7,054 bases of DNA from Spirochaetales bacterium (GTDB lineage: Bacteria; Spirochaetota; Spirochaetia; Sphaerochaetales; Sphaerochaetaceae): NCBI GenBank assembly GCA_022784805.1, contig JALFYG010000238.1:1-7054 (forward strand), read 5' to 3'. Numbering within the stretch: the stretch's first letter is position 1; each line of letters opens with the position of its first letter. Positions 1-5,350 of the stretch are shown here, one piece after another. The translations under genes and the position numbers were made by a program. The notes beneath the pieces are model-generated. The model saw only the letters and a list, made by a program, of their open reading frames with translations, had not been told where the DNA came from and ran no database searches.

Positions 1-97
1 TGATTTCCTTGATAAGCTTTGTGAAAGCCTGTCCGCGCTTAGCGTCTGCAATTCCTTTCTTGTGCTTTATTGTTGCCCATTTGCTGTGGCCAGACAT
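1..97 (-). CDS. YebC/PmpR family regulator, N-terminal fragment
   Basis: Only the first 32 codons are in the window; the gene continues past base 1. The translation starts MSGHSKWATIKHKK and continues GIADAKRGQAFTKLIKEI. This is the highly conserved N-terminus of the YebC/PmpR/TACO1 family. Known members are cytoplasmic DNA-binding regulators, and some act as translation factors that relieve ribosome stalling at proline stretches; which role applies here cannot be told from the fragment. The ATG is supported by a GAGG Shine-Dalgarno seven bases upstream and by the MSGHSKW start typical of the family. It lies downstream of the hemW-like gene on the same strand but has its own promoter in the 82-bp gap. 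Confidence 0.93.
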   Translation of the reverse strand, partial: MSGHSKWATIKHKKGIADAKRGQAFTKLIKEI

Positions 98-104
98 GTA
101 TATA

Positions 105-160
105 CCTCGATATATTTGGATTACCCTATGAAAATATCACATGCAATAAAATACAGTCAA
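105..160 (-). promoter_or_regulatory. Promoter and RBS of the yebC-family gene
   Basis: Read on the minus strand, a TTGACT -35 box (155-160) is followed after 18 bases by a TATTTT -10 box (131-136) with an upstream TG, giving the extended form TGATATTTT. This predicts a start near 124 and a leader of about 27 nt carrying the GAGG ribosome site (105-108). The match is good by eye, but it is a prediction. Confidence 0.55.
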
Positions 161-179
161 TCCCATGAAACACTATTTG

Positions 180-1292
180 TCAGATAGACATAGAAAGAGT
201 AAGTATAATAGAGTCCAATGTAAGCATGCCTTTCTCGGTGACAATGAAAGATTTTTCATTGTTTACATAGGATTCTCTGTCCAGAATTGAGATTCTTTCT
301 TCGTAAACAGAGTCGAAGTCTTTATTGAACCTCTCTTTATATTCCTCTTTATCAATGCCCCTATTTGTCCTCAGTGTTGTCAAAAGATATGACTCTTCAG
401 TTTCATCTTTATTTAAGGATGAGACATTGAAAGCATGGGTTTGAAAGAATTCCTCTATGCTTTCCGTGTTTCTCATGACAACCATCTCGTCCCATCCTAG
501 TGCACTCTCAGCTGTAGGGCCTAGCCCTATGTACTGACCAAGATTCCAATAGACTTTGTTATGAAGGCACTCTTCCCCTGGCCTAGCAAAGTTAGATACC
601 TCATAGTGGTCATATCCGAGTTTTTTTAACTCTTCCCAGCCCTTAAGGAGAAAATCCAATTCCTCATAATCCTCCAAAGGAGTCTCCCTTTGGATCAAAG
701 GAGTGTTTTCCTCGAAGGTAAGGCAATAGAAAGAGATATGACCTGGGTTATAAGAGGCGATGGTTCTGATGTCAGAGAGTGTGGTTTCAATACTCTCTCC
801 AGGAACAGCTGTTATAATGTCTGCATTCCATCTAAATGGCAAAGTCTTCAATAGCTCCAAGGCTTTTAAGTTGGTTTCAATAGTTTGATGCCTGCCAAGG
901 GTCTTCAAGACACTCTCATCCATACTTTGGATACCGATGCTGACTCTATCCAAGAGACCGGAGAGGGAAAGAATGTCTTCATTCAGGTTTCCTGGGTTAC
1001 ATTCTATGGTGACTTCCTTGGGTCTTCCATATTCTTCAGCAGACTCAAGGATCTTCTTTATCCTATCAAAACCAAGTATTCCAGGATTTCCTCCACCAAT
1101 GAATATAGTATAAAAAGGAACTTTTATTTCTTTCTTTACAGCTTCCAGTTCCAATAGAAGAAGATCCAGATACTTATCGATCTCTTCATTTTGTGGTTTA
1201 CGTGAGTAAAAGGCACAGTAATCACACTTGGAAGAGCAGAAAGGTATGTGGATATAAAGAGAAACTGGACGAGTGGAATCAAAACCAACCAT
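180..1292 (-). CDS. hemW: HemW-type radical SAM protein (haem chaperone / coproporphyrinogen oxidase-like)
   Basis: This 370-residue cytoplasmic protein is close to the usual HemW length. Near the N-terminus, YIHIPFCSSKCDYCAF carries the radical SAM CxxxCxxC motif (Cys19, Cys23, Cys26) that binds a 4Fe-4S cluster. A glycine-rich SAM-binding strand follows (GGGNP, 66-70; the usual form is GGGTP), then RVSIGIQSMD (116-125) and, in the C-terminal half, HYEVSNFARPG and HNKVYW (244-249). HNxxYW is the haem-binding signature reported for HemW. True HemN has extra N-terminal sequence before its cluster motif, so HemW fits better. Family knowledge: HemW binds haem and is thought to deliver it to respiratory proteins, and it is often mis-annotated as coproporphyrinogen dehydrogenase. 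The ATG lies one base after the lepB stop (TAATATG) without a clear Shine-Dalgarno, which suggests coupled translation. No terminator is visible after the stop. Confidence 0.88.
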   Translation of the reverse strand: MVGFDSTRPVSLYIHIPFCSSKCDYCAFYSRKPQNEEIDKYLDLLLLELEAVKKEIKVPFYTIFIGGGNPGILGFDRIKKILESAEEYGRPKEVTIECNPGNLNEDILSLSGLLDRVSIGIQSMDESVLKTLGRHQTIETNLKALELLKTLPFRWNADIITAVPGESIETTLSDIRTIASYNPGHISFYCLTFEENTPLIQRETPLEDYEELDFLLKGWEELKKLGYDHYEVSNFARPGEECLHNKVYWNLGQYIGLGPTAESALGWDEMVVMRNTESIEEFFQTHAFNVSSLNKDETEESYLLTTLRTNRGIDKEEYKERFNKDFDSVYEERISILDRESYVNNEKSFIVTEKGMLTLDSIILTLSMSI

Positions 1293-1293
1293 A

Positions 1294-2292
1294 TTAGCTT
1301 TCAGTCAGAAGACCGATTCTCCCTAACGGCCAGAATCTGGCGACGACTCTGCCGTTTACCTTACTTTCACTTACAGGACCGAAGTATCTTCCGTCCTGGG
1401 AGTTGTCTCTATTGTCTCCAAGAGGCAGCACATAGTCTTCAGGAACATAGATTCCTGTCCTATATACAGCTAAGTCTGAGCGCTGAGTCAGTGACTCAGG
1501 ATTGATGCAAGCCTTTGCTGTGTTATATTCCCTGGAGTATTCATAGTAGTCGAAGATATAGCTATAGTCGCTATTTTGGACTTTCTTAAAGTCTTCAAGG
1601 AGAGCTGAAGAGAAAGCGATACCAGCTTCATCGAAGGCTGTGATTCTTGCATAAGCCTTCAAGCCTGGATATAGAGATTGGTCGACGCTTCTATTTGGGC
1701 CGTCAGAAAGAAAGTTTTCACTTCTGAACTCAGTCTCATCCACCCACTCTCCAGTTCCAGCAGCCTTAATATAAACGTTACCATCCTTGAAGTAGATATT
1801 GTCTCCACCAAGACCAGCAGCACGCTTTACATATAATCTTTCAGCAGGAGTGCCATCTTCATTTTTATCGATGTTGACAAGGGAAAGGGTTCCCATGTAG
1901 ATAGCTTGAGAGAGGATATCGAAGACAGGTCCCTTGGAGTCATACTCAGGATTATAGAATGTTATGATATCGTCTCTTTGGACACGTCTATTATCTTCTG
2001 CAATCTTAGGGCCAGCAGGATAAACCTCCACACCATATTGATCCTTAAATACTACGACTCTATCCTGTACCAAAAGTGTATCTACCATAGATGGGGATGG
2101 AATCAAGAATAACTGAAATAAAAACTGATTAAATATAATGACCCAGAATACTCCGAACACCAGAGCATCTATCCACTCCAGTGTTTCAGAGAGAAAGGTT
2201 CTCTTTTTTGCTTTGTTATAAGCCCTTTTGGCTTTTCTTTTGGTTAATGACTTCTCTGTGGAAACCTCAACCCATGTCAGAAATCTGTCCAT
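1294..2292 (-). CDS. lepB: Signal peptidase I
   Basis: This 332-residue membrane protease would remove signal peptides from exported proteins on the outer face of the cytoplasmic membrane. A basic N-terminal tail of about 38 residues (KSLTKRKAKRAYNKAKK) is followed by a membrane segment at about 41-64. Box B is IPSPSMVDTLL with catalytic Ser68; box C is RVQRDDIITFYNP (103-115); box D is YVKRAAGLGGD with general-base Lys156; box E is LGDNRDNSQDGRYFGPV (291-307). All five regions are present in order, so the enzyme looks intact. Two positions are unusual: Pro67 before the catalytic Ser where Gly, Ser or Thr is common, and GLGGD in place of GLPGD. Long inserts lie between boxes C and D and between D and E, in the extracytoplasmic part. 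The ATG at 2290-2292 has no Shine-Dalgarno and sits where transcription is predicted to begin. hemW follows after one base. Confidence 0.95.
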   Translation of the reverse strand: MDRFLTWVEVSTEKSLTKRKAKRAYNKAKKRTFLSETLEWIDALVFGVFWVIIFNQFLFQLFLIPSPSMVDTLLVQDRVVVFKDQYGVEVYPAGPKIAEDNRRVQRDDIITFYNPEYDSKGPVFDILSQAIYMGTLSLVNIDKNEDGTPAERLYVKRAAGLGGDNIYFKDGNVYIKAAGTGEWVDETEFRSENFLSDGPNRSVDQSLYPGLKAYARITAFDEAGIAFSSALLEDFKKVQNSDYSYIFDYYEYSREYNTAKACINPESLTQRSDLAVYRTGIYVPEDYVLPLGDNRDNSQDGRYFGPVSESKVNGRVVARFWPLGRIGLLTES

Positions 2293-2298
2293 GAAGAA

Positions 2299-2327
2299 AA
2301 CTTACAACACACGAGTTCAATTGACAA
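2299..2327 (-). promoter_or_regulatory. Predicted lepB promoter, near-leaderless
   Basis: On the minus strand, TTGTCA (2322-2327) is followed after 17 bases by TAAGTT (2299-2304). Only TTCTTC separates the -10 box from the lepB ATG, so a start seven bases after the -10 box would be the A of the ATG. The -10 box matches consensus at only three positions (the first two and the last). The -35 box overlaps that of the divergent promoter. Confidence 0.5.
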
Positions 2328-2349
2328 GAGACTTTGGTATGTTTAATTT
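2321..2349 (+). promoter_or_regulatory. Predicted promoter of the PEGA-SUMF1/smpB operon, near-leaderless
   Basis: A perfect TTGACA -35 box (2321-2326) is followed after 17 bases by TAATTT (2344-2349). Transcription would start near 2356, the A of the first ATG. Alternative -10 boxes are TTTAAT (2342-2347, spacing 15) and an extended TGGTATGTT (2335-2343). Each would still give a leader of only a few nucleotides. No Shine-Dalgarno precedes the ATG. Confidence 0.55.
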
Positions 2350-2355
2350 AGTCTT

Positions 2356-3780
2356 ATGTTAAGAAAAAAACAGCTTCCTGAAGTAGAACCGGTTAAATTA
2401 AAGCCTTTTCATGGTATCAGGCCCGGTATTTATATAATTATTTTTTGGGCTTTAGTTGTTCTATTGCTCTCTTTCCTGCTTTTTGTTCTTCCTGGATTAG
2501 TATCAAACACAGCTTATGTAACATTTAATGAGCCTATAGTGGGGTCCGGTGTTTTGGAAGATGGAGTATATCTAGGTTCCGGCACCGATGGTGTCTATAA
2601 AACCACAGGTGGAAATCATACATATACATTAATCTATGAAGGTGAGGAATATGGCAGCATTGAAACTAAAGTAAAGAGAAAGGTATTTTTCTCTTTCTTC
2701 TCACATAAGCCAGTTCTTATCGAGCCAGAGAGAAGTTATAGCGAAAGCGTGAAGGCAAAAATAGAAGAAGCTTTTATTCGTGATGTCACTTCCTACTCAG
2801 CTGTGTTCTCTGCTCCTTCCACATTCCACTACCCTCCTCTTTTCTCTGCTTTTGCAAAGAATGTAGTCGAGGCAGGTTTAAAAGATGTAAGGGACACTTG
2901 GCTACTCGCAGTTTCTCATATCTCATCAACTGAGCTTTATGAAGATTATAAAGAAGGAAGAGGTATTCTTGAGAAGAATAATGTCACCTTCCAATCAAAT
3001 GAATCAAAGGAAATTGAGGCTCTTCTTCCTTACCTCTTTGAAGGGAAAGAGAAGACTATAGATAGAAGTGAGACAAGTGTAGTTGCAGCTCCTCTTAAAG
3101 ATGGTGATTTCTTCCATTACTCATCATCTAATATAAACATGGGAGAGAGCATTACTATCAGCGTGGAGAGTGCAAAAGAAGCTCCGGTATCCATTAAAGT
3201 CGATGAATTCTCAATAGCAAAGAATCTTGTAACCGAGCATGATTGGGCTTTATTTGTGGCTGCTAATCCTAAGTGGTCTATCGATAACCTCGATAACCTT
3301 GTGGAAGAAGGTTTGGTAGACACCAACTATCTTAAGGGAATAACTCTCTCTCCTTATATCACATCTATAAGGCCAATAAGAAACATCAGCTACTATGCAG
3401 CTGAGGCTTACTGTGAATGGAAGAGCAAGGTAGATGGAGTTGAGTATCATATTCCGACTGAAGGAGAATGGTACACAGCAGCCCTCTCATCCAGCGGTAA
3501 GGATTTTGTTACATCTCTTATCTATGTTGAGAATAACCCGACTACCCCTACTGCTATGCTGGGGCAGCTTTGGGAGTTCACTTCAACTCCATTTATTCCT
3601 TTATCAAGACTCTCTGATTATGATAAGATAATCACCCTCAGTAATGAGTGGAAATATGATGATGTTATTGTCAAGGGTGGCAGCTATGTGTCAGATCCTT
3701 CCTCCATCACCATAGAAACAGTGGGAATAACATCAAAGAGTATGTGCAGTGAATTCTGCGGTTTAAGGTTGGCAAAATAA
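2356..3780 (+). CDS. Membrane-anchored PEGA-like / SUMF1 (FGE-like) domain protein
   Basis: The 474-residue protein has a short basic cytoplasmic tail (MLRKKQLPEVEPVKLK) and one strongly hydrophobic segment at about 25-49, so the rest probably lies outside the cytoplasmic membrane. Residues about 52-112 resemble a PEGA domain (VLEDGVYLGSGTDGVYKTTGGNHTYTL split by the usual turn). Residues about 125-275 are not recognised. Residues about 283-474 form a SUMF1/formylglycine-generating-enzyme fold: FSIAKNLVTEHDWALF, ISYYAAEAYCEW, YHIPTEGEWYTAA (364-376), GQLWEFTS (403-410), VKGGSYVSD (439-447) and a final CGLRLAK in place of the usual GFRLA. In true FGE the copper-binding catalytic cysteines come right after the GGSY-like strand; here VSD follows, so oxidase activity is unlikely. 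PEGA domains are thought to mediate surface or envelope interactions. The biological role is unknown. The gene is divergent from lepB and directly adjoins smpB, suggesting a two-gene operon. Confidence 0.82.
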   Translation: MLRKKQLPEVEPVKLKPFHGIRPGIYIIIFWALVVLLLSFLLFVLPGLVSNTAYVTFNEPIVGSGVLEDGVYLGSGTDGVYKTTGGNHTYTLIYEGEEYGSIETKVKRKVFFSFFSHKPVLIEPERSYSESVKAKIEEAFIRDVTSYSAVFSAPSTFHYPPLFSAFAKNVVEAGLKDVRDTWLLAVSHISSTELYEDYKEGRGILEKNNVTFQSNESKEIEALLPYLFEGKEKTIDRSETSVVAAPLKDGDFFHYSSSNINMGESITISVESAKEAPVSIKVDEFSIAKNLVTEHDWALFVAANPKWSIDNLDNLVEEGLVDTNYLKGITLSPYITSIRPIRNISYYAAEAYCEWKSKVDGVEYHIPTEGEWYTAALSSSGKDFVTSLIYVENNPTTPTAMLGQLWEFTSTPFIPLSRLSDYDKIITLSNEWKYDDVIVKGGSYVSDPSSITIETVGITSKSMCSEFCGLRLAK

Positions 3781-4245
3781 ATGGGAGATAGTTTTAAACT
3801 CATTCAAAAAAATAAAAAAGCATACTTCAACTACGAAATAATCGAGGAATTGGAGTGTGGCATTGAACTACAAGGAACAGAAGTTAAAAGTGTCAGGGAA
3901 GGAAAGTGTTCCTTCTCTGATAGCTATGTATCTGTAAAAGACTTGCAGCTTACCCTTATTGGATTTCTTATCCAGCCCTACTCTCATGGAAATATCTTTA
4001 ATCATCAAAGCGATAGAAAGCGTAGGCTTCTTGCCCATCGTCAGGAGATTAAGAAGTTCCAGAGAAAGGTTAATGAGAAAGGCTTTACCTTGGTTCCATT
4101 GGAAATCTACATCAAAGGTAACCTAGTGAAGATGAAGATTGCCCTTGCCAGAGGTAAGAATGTAAGAGACAAGAAAGAAGCAATCAAAGAGAGAGACGCA
4201 AGAATCGACGCTAGGCGCGAGATCAGGGAACTTAATAAGTATTAA
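3781..4245 (+). CDS. smpB: SsrA-binding protein SmpB
   Basis: This 154-residue cytoplasmic RNA-binding protein binds the tRNA-like part of tmRNA and carries it into stalled ribosomes for trans-translation. Family signatures occur in order: KKAYFNYEIIEELECGIEL, QGTEVKSVREGKCSFSDSYV (31-50), PYSHGNIFNHQSDRKRRLL (66-84), GFTLVPLEIYIKGNLVKMKI (101-120) and ALARGKNVRDKKEAIKERDA (121-140). The basic C-terminal tail, which reads the empty mRNA channel, is present and ends DARREIRELNKY. The ATG immediately follows the TAA of the preceding gene with no gap. Only a weak AAGG lies 12 bases upstream, so reinitiation by ribosomes finishing the upstream gene is likely. Its RNA partner ssrA lies about 630 bp away on the other strand. 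Confidence 0.97.
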   Translation: MGDSFKLIQKNKKAYFNYEIIEELECGIELQGTEVKSVREGKCSFSDSYVSVKDLQLTLIGFLIQPYSHGNIFNHQSDRKRRLLAHRQEIKKFQRKVNEKGFTLVPLEIYIKGNLVKMKIALARGKNVRDKKEAIKERDARIDARREIRELNKY

Positions 4246-4251
4246 AGAAAT

Positions 4252-4279
4252 GAGGCTGTAGATTGTGTTCTGCAGCCTC
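4252..4279. terminator. Hairpin terminator between convergent smpB and the TetR-type gene
   Basis: GAGGCTGTAG and CTGCAGCCTC can form a 10-bp stem around an 8-base loop (ATTGTGTT). On the plus strand all ten pairs form, one being a U-G wobble, and a moderately T-rich stretch (TTATGTTATAT) follows. On the minus strand the same position is a C-A mismatch, but the following ATTTCTTTAAT is also T-rich. The hairpin begins six bases after the smpB stop and ends five bases before the TetR-gene stop codon, so it could serve both genes. Confidence 0.8.
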
Positions 4280-4284
4280 TTATG

Positions 4285-4833
4285 TTATATAGAGAAAAAC
4301 TCGTCGATGAAGGAGGATATTCGCTTTCCAAGGTTTTTGGGGCTCTCCTGGAAATCTGTCTCCACCCAATGATGGATCAAATTAACAACACCTCCCAAAA
4401 CAAAAGCTTGGCTTTCACCAGAAGACAACAGCTCTGACTTGGACTTCATAGTATAAATCTGAGGAAGAGCGAAATGGAGAAGCATATTAAGGAACTTAGT
4501 TGTATTTGTCTGAGAAAGAATGACCTTGGTCATGTTGCTCTCTTCTTTCATCTTATCCAATATGTTGATAAGTGACTTTGAAATAGAATCATTAGGCTCA
4601 TCAAAGACCTTTGATGAGGCCAACAATGACTCCATATACTTTCCTTTCATTTCCTCAAATAGTTCCCTCACACTTGTGTAATGTGAATAGAACGTATTCC
4701 TGTTGACATCGGCTTCCTGACAGATTTCAGAGATTGTCAAATCTTCCAAGTTTTTCTGCAATAGCAAATTAACAAGCGCAGTCATCAAACTGTCTTTTGA
4801 TTTGACAATACGAACATCTACTTTGTTTGCCAT
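4285..4833 (-). CDS. TetR/AcrR family transcriptional regulator
   Basis: The 182-residue protein has an N-terminal TetR-type helix-turn-helix: VRIVKSKDSLMTALVNLL, then LTISEICQEADVNRNTFYSHY (about 32-52) with the recognition helix around NRNTFYSHY, then RELFEEM. The C-terminal two thirds are helical, with hydrophobic stretches around FLNMLLHFALPQIY and AFVLGGVVNLIHHWV. This arrangement resembles DhaS-like TetR proteins, where the C-terminal domain handles dimerisation and ligand or partner binding. Target and ligand cannot be inferred. I chose the ATG at 4831-4833 because GGGGGG lies four bases upstream and because the HTH then starts about ten residues in, as in relatives. The reading frame stays open back to an ATG at 4957-4959, but that part lies inside the tmRNA gene and is not credible as protein. 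The start is only 41 bases downstream of the tmRNA end on the same strand. Confidence 0.9.
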   Translation of the reverse strand: MANKVDVRIVKSKDSLMTALVNLLLQKNLEDLTISEICQEADVNRNTFYSHYTSVRELFEEMKGKYMESLLASSKVFDEPNDSISKSLINILDKMKEESNMTKVILSQTNTTKFLNMLLHFALPQIYTMKSKSELLSSGESQAFVLGGVVNLIHHWVETDFQESPKNLGKRISSFIDEFFSI

Positions 4834-4837
4834 ATAT

Positions 4838-4843
4838 CCCCCC
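4838..4843 (-). promoter_or_regulatory. Ribosome binding site fixing the TetR-gene start
   Basis: Six consecutive G residues lie four bases upstream of the ATG at 4831-4833 (GGGGGGATATATG). They can pair with the anti-Shine-Dalgarno CCUCC using G-U pairs. No comparable site supports the in-frame ATG further upstream inside ssrA. Confidence 0.55.
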
Positions 4844-4874
4844 AAAACAGCAACCAAATAAAATAACCAAACCA

Positions 4875-5245
4875 TGGAGGTGGGGAGACTCGAACTCCCG
4901 TCCTGACAATCCACCCATAAACGTCTACGGATCATAGTTCCAGTTCTAGTCTTTTCCATGGCTTAGGCAGTGGAACCAGCGTAGGCCATGAAGCATCATC
5001 TAAGATTTTTCCACAAGGCCGATGAGCTCCTTATAGATGAGACCCCTTTGTCAAAGGATTAAATGAATCAGAGTCTTAACTCAAATAATCCCGCTCAAGT
5101 GCTCACGCAGCGAGAGCTGTTGCTTCGAATTCGACTTCGTAGTCTTCTTCTTTCTTAGCATTTAATTTGTTTTGCCGGTTTTACAAGTCAGCTCTTGGTC
5201 CGCAGTCTACGGCATGGCAAGGCCAGTCGAAACCAAAACACCCCC
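4875..5245 (-). ncRNA. ssrA: tmRNA (SsrA)
   Basis: This one-piece tmRNA of about 371 nt rescues stalled ribosomes with SmpB. The 5' end GGGGGTGTTTTGGTTTCGAC is the family signature. Its first seven bases pair with CACCTCC at the 3' end, including the G3-U wobble (5243 with 4878) that marks the RNA for alanylation. The T arm has stem GGGAG/CTCCC and loop TTCGAGT (4883-4899). The tag frame starts at a GCT resume codon (5157-5159) and encodes AKKEEDYEVEFEATALAA before TGA (5103-5105). The ALAA ending matches the usual protease-recognition tail. The complementary GGATTA and TAATCC segments after the tag fit one of the downstream pseudoknots. CCA is not encoded: the discriminator A is followed by TGG. 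The ends are inferred from pairing. No protein-coding reading is expected here. Confidence 0.97.
5103..5159 (-). other. tmRNA-encoded proteolysis tag with stop codon
   Basis: Eighteen codons starting with GCT encode AKKEEDYEVEFEATALAA and end in TGA. The ALAA terminus is the conserved degradation signal recognised by ClpXP-type proteases. The resume codon for alanine, the position within the RNA and the C-terminal residues all fit. The tag is long and unusually acidic in its middle (EED, EVEFE). Confidence 0.93.
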
Positions 5246-5264
5246 GTTTAGAAAGGTAAAAAGG

Positions 5265-5293
5265 ATAATATCTTCTTATGTAACAAAAATCAA
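5265..5293 (-). promoter_or_regulatory. Predicted ssrA promoter
   Basis: On the minus strand, TTGATT (5288-5293) and TATTAT (5265-5270) are separated by 17 bases. The predicted start near 5258 leaves a 5' leader of about 13 nt before the mature tmRNA end at 5245, as expected for an RNA trimmed by RNase P. The 105-bp gap between the Sir2 gene and ssrA has no other coding content and no clear terminator. Confidence 0.6.
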
Positions 5294-5314
5294 TAGTTAC
5301 ATGTAATTAATTAC
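5278..5314. repeat. Nested inverted repeats around the ssrA -35 box
   Basis: ATGTAAC (5278-5284) and GTTACAT (5296-5302) form an inverted repeat flanking the -35 box. TTACATGTAA (5297-5306) is a perfect 10-bp palindrome, and GTAATTAATTAC (5303-5314) a perfect 12-bp palindrome overlapping it. The position fits operator sites for a DNA-binding protein. The region is AT-rich, so chance is possible. Confidence 0.4.
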
Positions 5315-5350
5315 GCATATGTTTTTACACACATAAAAAATTGTACGGAA

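Noticed and set aside
885..1505. Plus-strand open frames opposite hemW and lepB (885-1157 and 1248-1505)
   Set aside because: They are antisense to well-supported conserved genes, have no recognisable motif and no convincing ribosome site.
1906..2112. Plus-strand open frame opposite lepB
   Set aside because: It lies antisense to the catalytic core of LepB and shows no family features.
3117..3450. Minus-strand open frames opposite the SUMF1 gene, and a plus-strand frame at 3434-3631
   Set aside because: They are shadows of the SUMF1 reading frame with low-complexity, unrecognisable translations.
3745..3768. MCSEFC near the end of the SUMF1 protein as the FGE catalytic Cys pair
   Set aside because: The spacing resembles the human FGE pair (CHRSYC), but here it sits immediately before the terminal GLRLAK, which aligns with the final GFR strand, not with the segment after GGSY where the catalytic cysteines belong.
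4834..4959. N-terminal extension of the TetR-type protein from an ATG at 4957-4959
   Set aside because: The extension is the antecedent tmRNA 3' region read as protein. It has no ribosome site, and the ATG at 4831-4833 gives a normal TetR N-terminus with a G-rich ribosome site.
5316..5340. Terminator for the Sir2 gene (TATGT/ACATA arms)
   Set aside because: The stem is only five base pairs and the T-run precedes rather than follows it on the minus strand.
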